A stretch of 64,000 nucleotides of DNA from Desulfamplus sp964425195. GTDB taxonomy: Bacteria > Desulfobacterota > Desulfobacteria > Desulfobacterales > Desulfobacteraceae. The first letter of the stretch is position 1, and each line of letters starts with the position of its first letter. The notes under the pieces were generated by a model that was not told the origin of the DNA, searched no databases, and saw only the letters and a list, made by a program, of their open reading frames with translations. The position numbers and the translations under genes were made by a program. This document shows, piece by piece, positions 18,980 through 28,591 of this stretch. The stretch spans positions 42,398 to 106,397 of the forward strand of contig CAYRLG010000013.1 of NCBI GenBank assembly GCA_964425195.1. The letters run 5' to 3'.

Positions 18980-19085
18980 TATACAAAAAGATTTATAAAA
19001 AATTATGAATGTTTCTGATTTTAAAAGAGATATCAAGATTTTATTTTTTTTATGAACTATTGACGATATTTAAAAGATAAAAACT

Positions 19086-20603
19086 ATGAGAAAAATCCAA
19101 ACTCTTGAAATGGTGAATATTTCCAAATCGTTTCAAGGTAACTTTGCAAATAAAGATATAAATCTTCACGTAAAGTCTGGCGAAATTCTTGGGCTCTTGG
19201 GTGAGAATGGAGCTGGGAAAACCACTTTAATGAATATCCTTTACGGACTCTATCAGCCTGATTCCGGAGAGATCAGGATAAACGACAAAAGTGTGAAGAT
19301 AGACTCTCCTATAGACTCTATTCATCACGGTATTGGCATGGTGCACCAACATTTCATGCTTATACAGAACCATACTGTTATTGAAAATATAGCTTTAGGA
19401 TATGAAAAAACTCCATTTTTTTTTCCAAAGATAAGAATTCACGATAAGGTTGTTGAATTTTCAGAGAGATTTAATTTTGCAATCGAACCTTATAAAAAGG
19501 TGTGGCAACTCTCTGCTGGGGAGCAGCAGAGAGTTGAGATAATTAAAGCTCTTTTAAATGGAGCGGATCTTCTTATTTTAGATGAACCAACATCAGTGCT
19601 TACCCCTCAAGAGATAAAAGAGCTTTTCAGAATATTAAGAGATATGAAGGCACAAGGGCATATAATTATTCTCATTAGCCACAAGTTAGATGAGATAATG
19701 GATATATGCGATAGAGTAACAGTAATCCAAAAGGGTAAAATTGCTGGTCATGCTGATACTGCAAATATGGATAAACGATCTCTTGCAAGAATGATGATAG
19801 GTCGGGAAGTGCTTTTTAATGTCAACCGTGAACCTATGTCAAAGGGCGAAAAAGTTCTTAAAGTTTCTAATTTGCATGTAATTGGAGATAAGGGAATTGC
19901 TGTGGTTAAGGATATCTCTTTTGATATCTATGCAAACGAGATATTTGGCATTGCAGGTGTTGCAGGTAATGGTCAAAAAGAGCTTGCAGAGGCAATTACA
20001 GGAATTAGACCTGTTAAATCAGGAACCGTCTTTGCTGGCAATAAAAATATCACAAACATGTCCCCAAGAAAGATTTACGATCATGGCGTATCTCATGTTC
20101 CTGAAGAGAGAATTAAATTTGGTATAGCCCCCGGTCTTTTTCTCTATGATAACGCTATTTTAAAACAGCACCATCTTGAGAAGTTCTCAAAAAATATCTT
20201 TTTAGAGTATGGAAGAATTAAAAAACACACCCGTTCTCTTATTGATAGCTACAAGGTTGCAACCCCATCAATAGATGTGCAGATCAAAAATCTCTCAGGA
20301 GGAAATATTCAAAAGCTGATACTTGGGCGCGAAATAAGCGAAAAACCATCTTTGCTTGTCGCATCTCATCCAACTTATGGTTTAGATGTAGGGGCAACTG
20401 AATATTTACGTGAACAGCTTCTTAAAAGAAGGCGTGAAGGTGGAGCCGTGCTTCTATTTTCTGAGGATTTGGATGAAATTTTTGAGCTGTGCGATAGAAT
20501 TGCAGTTATGTTTCAGGGAGAATTTACAGGGGTTCTTGACTCATCAGACAAAGAGAAACTTGCAGATATTGGTTTAATGATGGCTGGTTCTGTCCGTTAT
20601 TGA
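19086..20603 (+). CDS. Double ABC ATPase of nucleoside/simple-sugar uptake type
   Basis: A 505-residue cytoplasmic ATPase with two ABC domains. The first has a canonical Walker A (LGENGAGKTT), signature LSAGEQQRVE and Walker B LLILDEPTSVL. The second has the degenerate Walker A (GVAGNGQKEL) usual in this family, signature LSGGNIQKL, and an altered Walker B (LLVASHPTYGLD). This fits NupO/RbsA-like ATPases that serve BmpA-type binding proteins. No permease genes are adjacent; a BmpA-type binding protein is encoded at 62530-63708. It is followed after 33 bases by a response regulator gene. Confidence 0.88.
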   Translation: MRKIQTLEMVNISKSFQGNFANKDINLHVKSGEILGLLGENGAGKTTLMNILYGLYQPDSGEIRINDKSVKIDSPIDSIHHGIGMVHQHFMLIQNHTVIENIALGYEKTPFFFPKIRIHDKVVEFSERFNFAIEPYKKVWQLSAGEQQRVEIIKALLNGADLLILDEPTSVLTPQEIKELFRILRDMKAQGHIIILISHKLDEIMDICDRVTVIQKGKIAGHADTANMDKRSLARMMIGREVLFNVNREPMSKGEKVLKVSNLHVIGDKGIAVVKDISFDIYANEIFGIAGVAGNGQKELAEAITGIRPVKSGTVFAGNKNITNMSPRKIYDHGVSHVPEERIKFGIAPGLFLYDNAILKQHHLEKFSKNIFLEYGRIKKHTRSLIDSYKVATPSIDVQIKNLSGGNIQKLILGREISEKPSLLVASHPTYGLDVGATEYLREQLLKRRREGGAVLLFSEDLDEIFELCDRIAVMFQGEFTGVLDSSDKEKLADIGLMMAGSVRY

Positions 20604-20636
20604 TGTAATTGATATTGATATGATTAATGAGACAAG

Positions 20637-21308
20637 ATGAGAAAGAATATTATCAACATTATTATTGTCGAAGATCACCCCATATTCAGGATGGGGATGA
20701 AAGAGATGATAGAGCATGAGTCAGATATGTCTGTATGTGGAGAAGCCTGTGATGTGATAGGGGCTTTAAAACTTATCCGTGAAAAGAGACCAGACATTGT
20801 TATCGTTGATCTATCTTTGAAAGAGAGCAATGGTCTTGATATTGTAAAAGAGATTGCTGATTATCATAAACCTATGGCATGTTTAGTCTTGTCAATGCAC
20901 GATGAAGCTCTTCATGCGGAAAGGTGTATAATGGCTGGAGCAAAAGGTTATATAATGAAGCAAGAGGCTTCAGAGTCTGTTATCGTGGCAATTCGTCGCA
21001 TCATGGATGGTCATATACATGTAAGTCCTACTATTATGAGCCATATTCTCAACTCATTCCAAAGACAACCAGATATGCTCCATGAATCTCCACTTAAAAG
21101 GATTACAGATCGTGAATTTGAGATATTTCAACTTATTGGCAGGGGAATGTCTTCCAAACAGATCGCCAATCAGCTCAACATAAGTGTGAAAACCATAGGT
21201 ACCTACAGAGAGAGAATAAAAGAGAAGCTCAATCTGAAGAGTGCAGGAGAACTTGTACGATATGCCGTGATCTGGGTAGAGACTGGAATATTAAAAGTCT
21301 CCAAGTGA
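20637..21308 (+). CDS. NarL/FixJ-type response regulator
   Basis: A 223-residue two-component regulator. The N-terminal receiver domain has the acidic pair in VEDHP and the phospho-acceptor Asp58 in VDLSL, with the conserved Lys in KGYIMKQE. The C-terminal LuxR-type helix-turn-helix has TDREFEIFQLIGRGMSSKQI and LNISVKTIGTYRERIKEKL. No histidine kinase is encoded nearby. It starts 33 bases after the ABC ATPase gene and lies before a polytopic transporter, with a perfect palindrome in between (21415-21433) that is a candidate binding site. Confidence 0.92.
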   Translation: MRKNIINIIIVEDHPIFRMGMKEMIEHESDMSVCGEACDVIGALKLIREKRPDIVIVDLSLKESNGLDIVKEIADYHKPMACLVLSMHDEALHAERCIMAGAKGYIMKQEASESVIVAIRRIMDGHIHVSPTIMSHILNSFQRQPDMLHESPLKRITDREFEIFQLIGRGMSSKQIANQLNISVKTIGTYRERIKEKLNLKSAGELVRYAVIWVETGILKVSK

Positions 21309-21414
21309 TCTCCGTTTTTATATATCACGCCTTTCACGCCTAACTTTTTTACTACTCTTAAGTTTCTAATCTTACTATTTTATCTATTTTTTTTTCTTTC
21401 CCCTAAATTTACTA

Positions 21415-21433
21415 TGTAGGCAATTGTCCTACA
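21415..21433. promoter_or_regulatory. Palindrome TGTAGG-N7-CCTACA
   Basis: A perfect inverted repeat, TGTAGG at 21415-21420 and CCTACA at 21428-21433, lies between the response regulator gene and the transporter gene, 122 bases before the latter's start. Its form resembles known NarL/GacA-family sites with TGTA-type half-sites, so it may bind the adjacent regulator; this is inference. Confidence 0.45.
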
Positions 21434-21554
21434 CAATTTTGAGAAGTTTGCATACCTTATTATGGGTACTTTGCCGATTTTTTTCTCCCAATAGATTCAA
21501 TATAACTGCTATCGGGTTTTTAACTATAAAACAAATATATTTAAGGAGAAAAAA

Positions 21555-22913
21555 ATGGCAATCAAGAGAAGAGATGGCGAACAGCAACCGGGCATTCACT
21601 GGGGTAAATTTACAACACGTATTCCCGGGATTCATGTTGATTTTTCCATACCAGAGATCATTCAAGGAGGGCTATTGACAACTGCCACAGGCGGAGTAGT
21701 AGCAGCTTTGAGCATGAAATTTTTTCAGATTCCTTTTGAGGTGGCATGGGCAGTTGTTCTTCTTCAATTAATCTGGCTTTGGATAGTACCTACGGTTATA
21801 CTTGGCGAACCTTATGCACCTGGTTGGATCACACCCGCTTTACCATTAGTTATGACATTTCTTGGGGCATTTGAACCAGGTCTTCAGGCAATCCATGCCA
21901 TGATTGCTGTTACTGTCTGCGTTTCTGCTATTTTTTTATTTTTTGCTGTTACAGGTCTTGGGAAACGCTTTTTTCAGTGGGTACCTGTAGAACTAAGAGC
22001 CGCAATTATATTTGGCGGGGCTATTGCTGCATTTAATGCAGAGTTTGGGCGTATGGAGCAGTTACCTATAACTCTTCCAGTTGTTTGGGGAGTAGTTTTT
22101 CTTCTGATGTTTTCTGTCTGGTTCACCAAAGCACGCAAAGAGAGCAAGATTCTTAATCTTATGGGTTCTATGGCACTGTTAGTTGGATTTTTAGTGGCTG
22201 CGGTTGTGGGAACTATTACAGGTGAGTTATCTTTTGACATAAAAATGGGCTGGCACATTCCTCAGATAGGAGCATATATTAAATCGATGTCTCCATTTGT
22301 CATCGGGTGGCCTACAATGGATGTCTATCTGAAAGCTCTTCCTCTTGCCTTAATGGTCTATATTTTTATTTTTGGAGATTTAATACTTGGTAGTACTCTT
22401 TTAGAGCAGGCTGCTGAAGTAAGAAAGGATGAAAAACTTCAATTTGACAATACTCGCAGCCATATAATTCTGTTTATACGCAATATGGGGCATCTTTTAA
22501 CAGCAGGACCATTTATCCCACTTCACGGTCCAATATGGACAGGTGTACATGTTTTTCTAACAGAACGTTACAAATCTGGACGCAATAATATGGACTCCTT
22601 TTTTTCAGGTACGTTTAACTGGTACTGGCCCGCTTTTATTCTTATTTTTCTTGTCCCTGTAGTAACTTTTATGAAACCGCTTCTTCCAGTAGCACTCTCT
22701 ATTACACTTATCTTGACAGGATTTGCCTGTGCATACATAGCCATATCCATGGTTAAAACTCCAGCGGCTCAAGGATATGCCTTTTTTGTAGGCATGGTAA
22801 TAGCAAAATTTGGTCCCGCATGGGGTATGGGTATAGGTATTTTGCTCTACGTTCTTCTTCTGATTAACAAAATACCAGGTACTCAGCTAAATTTAGAGAG
22901 CGGCATTAAATAG
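21555..22913 (+). CDS. Polytopic membrane transporter, NCS2-like, substrate unknown
   Basis: A 452-residue inner-membrane protein with about 12 hydrophobic segments and a short polar N-terminus. The pattern, including an ELRAAIIFGGAIAAFNAEF segment, is reminiscent of nucleobase/anion transporters of the NCS2 fold, but I do not recognise the subfamily. It starts behind AAGGAG, 246 bases after the response regulator and 135 bases before an acyl-CoA synthetase gene. The neighbour could mean that it imports an organic acid that is then activated to the CoA ester, but nothing in the sequence proves this. Confidence 0.65.
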   Translation: MAIKRRDGEQQPGIHWGKFTTRIPGIHVDFSIPEIIQGGLLTTATGGVVAALSMKFFQIPFEVAWAVVLLQLIWLWIVPTVILGEPYAPGWITPALPLVMTFLGAFEPGLQAIHAMIAVTVCVSAIFLFFAVTGLGKRFFQWVPVELRAAIIFGGAIAAFNAEFGRMEQLPITLPVVWGVVFLLMFSVWFTKARKESKILNLMGSMALLVGFLVAAVVGTITGELSFDIKMGWHIPQIGAYIKSMSPFVIGWPTMDVYLKALPLALMVYIFIFGDLILGSTLLEQAAEVRKDEKLQFDNTRSHIILFIRNMGHLLTAGPFIPLHGPIWTGVHVFLTERYKSGRNNMDSFFSGTFNWYWPAFILIFLVPVVTFMKPLLPVALSITLILTGFACAYIAISMVKTPAAQGYAFFVGMVIAKFGPAWGMGIGILLYVLLLINKIPGTQLNLESGIK

Positions 22914-23048
22914 GCTTCTACTTCACAACAAGGATAGGAAAAAAACATACAAGCCCAAGCCTTAACGATTTGGACGTTTTGCAACTACATCTTAAAATAT
23001 AACGAACAAAATAGAAAAATAATATTTATGATAGGAGATATATGTAAA

Positions 23049-24695
23049 ATGAAAACAAAACTAATCACTCCCACTAAAAGTGCTTACAATTACCCGTTAC
23101 TGATCAAGCAGATGCTCTCCACTCCGCTACTTTACTCACCAGATCAAGAGATAGTTTATAGGGACAGTTTGCGATACGATTATAAAACATTTGGCAATCG
23201 GATAAAACAGCTCGCCTCTATGCTAAGAGAGCAAGGTGTCAGACCAGGCGATACTGTGGCAGTTATGGATTGGGATTCTCACAGGTATTTAGAGTGTTTT
23301 TTTGCTGTTCCAATGATGGGAGCAGTGCTCCATACCATCAATATTCGCCTTACTCCGGAACAACTTATTTACACAATAAACCATGCTGAAGATGATGTTA
23401 TTCTTGTAAACGAAGATTTTGTACCACTTTTAGAGTCGGTAAAAGATAGATTTGAGACAGTCAAAAAGGTTATCCTTCTGACAGACAAAGGTTCATCTCC
23501 TACCGGAACCCTTGAGTTTAGCGGTGAATATGAAACACTTATTGGAAGCTACCCTGCTGAATACGATTTCCCTGATTTTGACGAAAATACAATGGCTACA
23601 ACCTTTTACACTACAGGAACAACAGGTCTTCCTAAGGGTGTATTTTTTAGCCATCGTCAAATCGTTCTTCACACTTATGGTGCAATGTCAGCCCTTTGTG
23701 CATATAAATCACAAGCAAATATATCCTCAACAGATGTTTATATGCCAATGACTCCTATGTTTCATGTCCATGCGTGGGGTATGCCATATCTTATGACTCT
23801 TCTTGGGGCAAAACAGATATATCCTGGTAGATATGAGCCTGAGATGCTTTTAAAACTTATTGTTGGTGAGAAGGTTACGTTTTCTCATTGTGTACCAACT
23901 ATTATGAATATGCTTGTTACAAGCCCCTCTATAAAAAAAGTTGATATAAGTGGTTGGAAGGTAATTATTGGAGGTTCTGCTCTCTCAAAAGGGCTTTGCA
24001 AAGAGGCTATGAAATATGGTGTAAATATCTATACAGGATATGGTATGTCTGAAACATGTCCTCTTCTTAGCCTTGCAAATATAAAGCCTCACATGTTGGA
24101 ATGGGGAGATGATGAGCAGGTGGAGATTCGTTGTAAAACAGGGCTTCCAGTACCTTATGTCCATTTAGAGATAGTTGATATGGCGGGCAATCCTGTATCA
24201 CATGACGGTCAGTCACCAGGAGAGGTTGTGGCACGTGCCCCATGGCTTACTCAAGGGTATGTTAAAGCAGAGGAGAAAAGTGAAGAACTCTGGAAAAACG
24301 GATGGTTACATACTGGGGATATTGGTGTAATTGATAGTGATGGATATCTAAAGATAACTGATCGGCTAAAAGATGTCATCAAAACTGGGGGCGAGTGGAT
24401 ATCATCCTTAGAACTTGAAGATATTATAAGCCAACATGAATCTGTAAATGAGGTTGCAGTAGTGGGAATTGCGGACGATAAATGGGGAGAACGCCCCTTA
24501 GCAATGGTGGTACTAAAAAACAACTTCCAAAATAGTGTTTCTGAAACTGATATCCAAAATTTTTGCATGAAATTCGTAGAAAAAGGGCTAATACCTAAAT
24601 ATGGTGTCCCTTCAAAAATAATATTTACTACAGAGATTCCTAAAACATCTGTTGGTAAAATTAGCAAAAAAGATATAAGAGCAGAATATAATTAA
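23049..24695 (+). CDS. Fatty-acid/acyl-CoA synthetase (AMP-forming)
   Basis: A 548-residue adenylate-forming enzyme that activates a carboxylic acid to its CoA thioester. Motifs: TTGTTGLPKG (phosphate-binding loop), GYGMSETCP, WLHTGDIG and the C-terminal catalytic lysine context PKTSVGKISKKDI. It is most like medium/long-chain fatty-acid ligases. The ATG at 23049 is preceded by GGAG at 23034-23037; the ATG at 23028 would place that site inside the gene and lacks its own. A perfect terminator follows at 24809. Confidence 0.88.
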   Translation: MKTKLITPTKSAYNYPLLIKQMLSTPLLYSPDQEIVYRDSLRYDYKTFGNRIKQLASMLREQGVRPGDTVAVMDWDSHRYLECFFAVPMMGAVLHTINIRLTPEQLIYTINHAEDDVILVNEDFVPLLESVKDRFETVKKVILLTDKGSSPTGTLEFSGEYETLIGSYPAEYDFPDFDENTMATTFYTTGTTGLPKGVFFSHRQIVLHTYGAMSALCAYKSQANISSTDVYMPMTPMFHVHAWGMPYLMTLLGAKQIYPGRYEPEMLLKLIVGEKVTFSHCVPTIMNMLVTSPSIKKVDISGWKVIIGGSALSKGLCKEAMKYGVNIYTGYGMSETCPLLSLANIKPHMLEWGDDEQVEIRCKTGLPVPYVHLEIVDMAGNPVSHDGQSPGEVVARAPWLTQGYVKAEEKSEELWKNGWLHTGDIGVIDSDGYLKITDRLKDVIKTGGEWISSLELEDIISQHESVNEVAVVGIADDKWGERPLAMVVLKNNFQNSVSETDIQNFCMKFVEKGLIPKYGVPSKIIFTTEIPKTSVGKISKKDIRAEYN

Positions 24696-24808
24696 TATAG
24701 TAGTGAATTTTATAGCTATTTAATACGCTCTATTTTTAATTTATAACTAAAACATTTATATTTATATTTATTGCTAATTTATTAATAAAACCAATATTTT
24801 AACTATTT

Positions 24809-24848
24809 AGATACCCCATAGCAGAAGCTATGGGGTATCTAATTTTTT
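24809..24848 (+). terminator. Strong intrinsic terminator
   Basis: AGATACCCCATAGC (24809-24822) pairs perfectly with GCTATGGGGTATCT (24827-24840) around an AGAA loop and is followed by AATTTTTTT. It ends the acyl-CoA synthetase transcript before the hydrogenase genes. Confidence 0.93.
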
Positions 24849-24976
24849 TAGCAAAGTATTGAACAATAAGAGAGATAATAATAATATGAATGAAAATCAT
24901 AAAGCAGGTAGAAGATATTTAAGATAAAAATCTCACTACTGAAAACCTAAACAACAAACAGCATCAGGGAGGTGCC

Positions 24977-25960
24977 ATGGAGATTAAACAAGGAAATGAG
25001 AAAGAGTCTGGTGGAAAAATAGAGCAGGAGAAGGCACTGTTTTATCAACGTTTAGAATCAAAAGGTGTCTCAAGACGAGATTTTTTGAAATACTGTACAG
25101 CTCTGACAGCCTCAATGGGCTTAGGTTCATCATTTATAGGTCAGGTGGTTCACGCTGTTGAGACAGCGGCAACTGGACCAAGACCTCCAGTAGTTTGGCT
25201 TCACTTTGGTGAATGTACAGGATGTTCAGAGGCATTTTTGAGAACTCCAAATGTTGGTTCTATTATTCTTGAGACAATTTCAGTGGAGTACCATGAAACT
25301 ATTATGGCAGCATCCGGTCATCAGGCTGAAAAATCGCTACATGATGCAGTAAAGCAGTATGCAGGTAAATTTGTATGCGTTGTGGAAGGGGCAATTGCAA
25401 CCAAATATAACGGTAGTTATGGCAAAATTGGAGATAAAACTTTTCTTGAGATTGCAAAAGATGTTATTCCAAAAGCCGCTGCTGTTATCACTCTTGGAAC
25501 ATGTGCAGCTTATGGTGGTTTAGCCTCTGCTGCTCCAAATCCTGGAGGATTTAAGGGTGTAAAAGATGCTATTGGCATACCTACAATAAATATCACAGGT
25601 TGTCCTCCCAATCCGCTAAACCTCTTATCAACTATTGTAAAATATCTTAATAAAGAGAAGATAGATTTAGACGAGTTTGGGCGTCCTCTATTTGCCTTTG
25701 CCAATAGTGTTCATGATCAGTGCCCAAGACTTAAACATTTTGAAAATGATGAGTTTGTTTTAGAGTTTGGTTCAAAAGAGGCAGAACTTGGATATTGTCT
25801 CTACAAGATGGGTTGCAGAGGTCCAGAAACCTTTAATAATTGTCCCACAGCAAAATTTAATGATGGTACAAGTTTTCCCATTCAGGCAGGTCATCCATGT
25901 ATTGGATGCAGTGAGCCAGATTTCTGGGATAAAATGACACCTTTCTATCAGGAGAGCTAA
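24977..25960 (+). CDS. [NiFe] hydrogenase small subunit, Tat-exported
   Basis: A 327-residue electron-transfer subunit of a periplasmic uptake hydrogenase. A twin-arginine signal SRRDFLK (residues 32-38) precedes a hydrophobic stretch. Fe-S ligands follow the group 1 pattern: proximal cluster from GECTGC (Cys80, Cys83), GTCAAYGG and GCPPNP; distal and medial clusters from HDQC, GYCLYKMGC, NCP and GHPCIGCSEP. GGGAGG lies just before the ATG. It is followed by the large subunit gene. No cytochrome b subunit gene is present, so electrons probably pass to a soluble periplasmic cytochrome c, as in Desulfovibrio Hyn enzymes. Confidence 0.93.
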   Translation: MEIKQGNEKESGGKIEQEKALFYQRLESKGVSRRDFLKYCTALTASMGLGSSFIGQVVHAVETAATGPRPPVVWLHFGECTGCSEAFLRTPNVGSIILETISVEYHETIMAASGHQAEKSLHDAVKQYAGKFVCVVEGAIATKYNGSYGKIGDKTFLEIAKDVIPKAAAVITLGTCAAYGGLASAAPNPGGFKGVKDAIGIPTINITGCPPNPLNLLSTIVKYLNKEKIDLDEFGRPLFAFANSVHDQCPRLKHFENDEFVLEFGSKEAELGYCLYKMGCRGPETFNNCPTAKFNDGTSFPIQAGHPCIGCSEPDFWDKMTPFYQES

Positions 25961-26051
25961 CTTTTTTTGTTACTCTTAAATAATTAAAATAGTAGTGTTG
26001 TGATGAACATAACTTTCAATGATGGATATTATTAAAGGATGAGGAATTTAT

Positions 26052-27689
26052 ATGGGTAAAAGAATTACTATTGATCCGATTACAAGAATTGAGGGTCATT
26101 TAAAAATAGAGGTTGAGGTTGAAAACGGCAAAGTTAAGGATGCATGGTGTTCAGGTAACATGTTTAGAGGCATTGAGATAATGCTACAAGGAAGAGACCC
26201 AAGGGATGCGCACCATTTTGTTCAGCGTTCCTGCGGAGTTTGCACCTATGTCCATGCTCTTTCATCTGTTAGAGCTGTTGAAGATGCCTGCAAAATAACC
26301 ATTCCTGAAAATGCAAGGATTGTAAGAAACCTTATGCACGGTGCACAGTTCCAGCATGATCATATAGTTCACTTTTATCATCTTCATGCTCTTGATTGGG
26401 TAGATATTGTTAGTGCTTTAAGTGCTGATCCAAAGAAAACAGAGGTTCTTTCAGCCAATGCAAGTGGCAGACCCCAGAAGAGCGACTATTTTAAATCTGT
26501 TCAAGATAAACTAAAGGCATTTGTTGGAAGCGGTCAGCTTGGACCTTTTAATAACGGATACTGGGGGCACTCTGCATACAAACTGCCTGCAGAGGCAAAC
26601 TTGATGGCAACAGCTCACTATCTTGAAGCTCTTCAGCTTCAGGCAAAAGCTGCGAGAATGCACGCTATTTTTGGTGGTAAAAATCCACACCCACAGTTTT
26701 TAGTTGTAGGTGGCGTAACATCTGTTGGAGATTTAACTGTTGAGCGGATAAAAGAGTTTGAGGATATTTGGAAAGAGACTAAAGATTTTGTTGACAATGT
26801 CTATCTTCCTGATCTGCTTGCTGTTGCATCATTTTATAAAGATTGGGGTGCAATCGGGGGCAACAATAGCTCTTTCCTTGCTTATGGTGATTTTGCAAAT
26901 GATGTTGCAGAGAAAGAGAAACTTTTACCAGCCGGTTTTATCCGTAATAAAGTACCAGTAGAGGAGATGAATCCCGAAAAGATTACAGAAGATGTAACAA
27001 GAGGATGGTACGAAAAAGGAGATGCAAAACATCCTTATGTAGGAGAGACAAAACCAATACAAGGAGAGATCACTTATGACACAGATAAGCAATACTCATG
27101 GTTAAAAGCTCCTCGATACGACTCTCTTGCAGCTGAAGTTGGACCTTTGGCAAGAGTTCTTGTTGCTTATGGAAAGAAGGATCAAGGTGTTCAGGCTCTT
27201 GTTGACAGCACTCTGAAAAAACTTGGTATTGGAGTTGATGCTCTATTTTCAACTCTTGGCAGAACTGCTGCAAGAGGTCTTGAGACCAAAATTATTGGTG
27301 ATGCAATGGGCGGATGGCTCGAAATGCTGAAATCAAATATTGCAAAAGGTGATAAAAAGACCTACCAGCCATGGACAATGCCAAAAACAGGCAAAGGTTT
27401 TGGATTAAACGATGTACCTCGTGGTGCATTAGGGCACTGGATAGAGATTGAAGAGGGTAAGATAAAGAATTATCAGTATGTTGTACCTTCAACATGGAAC
27501 TTTGGTCCTGCTGATGCAAAAGGCAATAAGGGTCCTGTAGAAAAAGCTCTTATTGGCACCCCAATTGCAGATCCTTCAAAGCCACTTGAAGTTTTAAGAA
27601 CAGTTCACTCTTACGATCCTTGCATTTCATGTGCTGTACATGTAATTGATCCTCACACTAACGAGACATATAAGGTAAGTGTAATTTAA
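26052..27689 (+). CDS. [NiFe] hydrogenase large subunit
   Basis: The 545-residue catalytic subunit holding the Ni-Fe site. Ligand motifs are RSCGVC (Cys61, Cys64) and DPCISCAVH (Cys524, Cys527, His530). The 15 residues after His530 are the peptide that the maturation protease removes. The nickel ligand usually replaced by selenocysteine in [NiFeSe] enzymes is cysteine here, although the organism probably makes selenoproteins. It is cotranslocated with the small subunit, whose gene ends 91 bases upstream. RBS AGGATGAGGA is present. Confidence 0.94.
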   Translation: MGKRITIDPITRIEGHLKIEVEVENGKVKDAWCSGNMFRGIEIMLQGRDPRDAHHFVQRSCGVCTYVHALSSVRAVEDACKITIPENARIVRNLMHGAQFQHDHIVHFYHLHALDWVDIVSALSADPKKTEVLSANASGRPQKSDYFKSVQDKLKAFVGSGQLGPFNNGYWGHSAYKLPAEANLMATAHYLEALQLQAKAARMHAIFGGKNPHPQFLVVGGVTSVGDLTVERIKEFEDIWKETKDFVDNVYLPDLLAVASFYKDWGAIGGNNSSFLAYGDFANDVAEKEKLLPAGFIRNKVPVEEMNPEKITEDVTRGWYEKGDAKHPYVGETKPIQGEITYDTDKQYSWLKAPRYDSLAAEVGPLARVLVAYGKKDQGVQALVDSTLKKLGIGVDALFSTLGRTAARGLETKIIGDAMGGWLEMLKSNIAKGDKKTYQPWTMPKTGKGFGLNDVPRGALGHWIEIEEGKIKNYQYVVPSTWNFGPADAKGNKGPVEKALIGTPIADPSKPLEVLRTVHSYDPCISCAVHVIDPHTNETYKVSVI

Positions 27690-27750
27690 TAAAATAGTGA
27701 TATACTCTTAATCGGTCATGAATTGAACTTGTTATATCTAAAGGGGGGGG

Positions 27751-27776
27751 GTAGAGACGCATGGCTGTGCATCTCT
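27751..27776. repeat. Dispersed palindrome GTAGAGACGCA..., copy 1
   Basis: GTAGAGACGCATGGC followed by TGTGCATCTCT forms a hairpin. Near-identical elements occur at 34882-34940, 42789-42814 and 62426-62459, all intergenic. Confidence 0.7.
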
Positions 27777-27882
27777 GAAAGTTTAGGTAAAACTCAATTG
27801 ATGATCTTGAAAAATAAACACACGATAATGTGCTTATACTCTCATATTAAAGATATGAGGAAAATCTAACTATAAGGTTATG

Positions 27883-27912
27883 AAGGGGCAGCCCACTAAT
27901 AGGTTGCCCCTT
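27883..27912 (+). terminator. Terminator after the hydrogenase structural genes
   Basis: AAGGGGCA (27883-27890) pairs with TGCCCCTT (27905-27912), with further GCC/GGT pairing inside, followed by TTTATTT. The protease gene starts 52 bases later and so probably has its own promoter or depends on read-through. Confidence 0.8.
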
Positions 27913-27964
27913 TTTATTTAAACTAATTTACCAATTAACCTCTAAAGTTATTTAAGGAACTTTT

Positions 27965-28429
27965 ATGGCTGAAAATATAATAGTTTTAGGTGTTGGAAAT
28001 ATTCTCTATTCAGATGACGGATTTGGTATCAGAGTAGTACAAAAACTTGAGGCCGAATATTTTGATACTATTCCGGATAATGTAACTGTTGTTGATGGCG
28101 GTGTACTTGGAATAAATCTTTTAGGGGTGATATCAGGTGCTGATAGGTTAATTGTTGTGGATACCATTTTAAATAGAGGAGAACCCGGAGATATTCACCG
28201 CCTTGAGGGTGACGCTATTCCCAATAGAATTTTGGGCAAAAATTCAATGCACCAAGTTGATCTGCTCGAAGCTCTATCTCTTTGCAAACTTATTGGCAAT
28301 GTCCCCAAAACTGTAATTATAGGTGTTGAACCAAAAGACATTGAAACACTTAACCCTGAATTGACCCCAGCTATAGCTAACAATGTTGATGCTGTAGTAA
28401 AATTAATATTAAATGAAATATTGCAATGA
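27965..28429 (+). CDS. [NiFe] hydrogenase maturation endopeptidase
   Basis: The 154-residue protease of the HyaD/HybD family that cuts the C-terminal peptide from the hydrogenase large subunit after nickel insertion. Motifs are GVGNILYSDDGFG near the N-terminus, with an acidic metal ligand, and MHQVDLLEAL with the conserved histidine. It is encoded just behind its likely substrate gene but separated from it by a terminator and a repeat. Start supported by AAGGAAC. Confidence 0.92.
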   Translation: MAENIIVLGVGNILYSDDGFGIRVVQKLEAEYFDTIPDNVTVVDGGVLGINLLGVISGADRLIVVDTILNRGEPGDIHRLEGDAIPNRILGKNSMHQVDLLEALSLCKLIGNVPKTVIIGVEPKDIETLNPELTPAIANNVDAVVKLILNEILQ

Positions 28430-28591
28430 TGGGTAGTGGGGCAAATTAGTTGTGGCAAGGTTTTCAAAGAGATATTTACTATAACTCAAGCAAAATCCAA
28501 TGAAATTATCAATTTGCATCTTACCCATTTTATCTCTATCTTATTTCTTCTAATTTTATAAGGACAACTGTTTAAAAAGAGGAAAAAGAGC

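Larger units (their letters stand above)
27690..27964. other. Intergenic region with G-run, palindromic repeat and terminator
   Basis: 275 bases between the hydrogenase large subunit and the protease gene. It holds nine consecutive G (27743-27751), one copy of the dispersed palindrome (27751-27776) and an intrinsic terminator (27883-27912). No gene is seen. Confidence 0.6.

Noticed and set aside
27600..27689. Possible selenocysteine at the Ni site of the hydrogenase
   Set aside because: The codons in DPCISC are ordinary cysteine codons, so it is a [NiFe], not a [NiFeSe], enzyme.
27743..27751. Run of nine G as a phase-variation tract
   Set aside because: It lies outside any gene, well after the hydrogenase stop, and next to a repeat; no promoter spacing role is visible.
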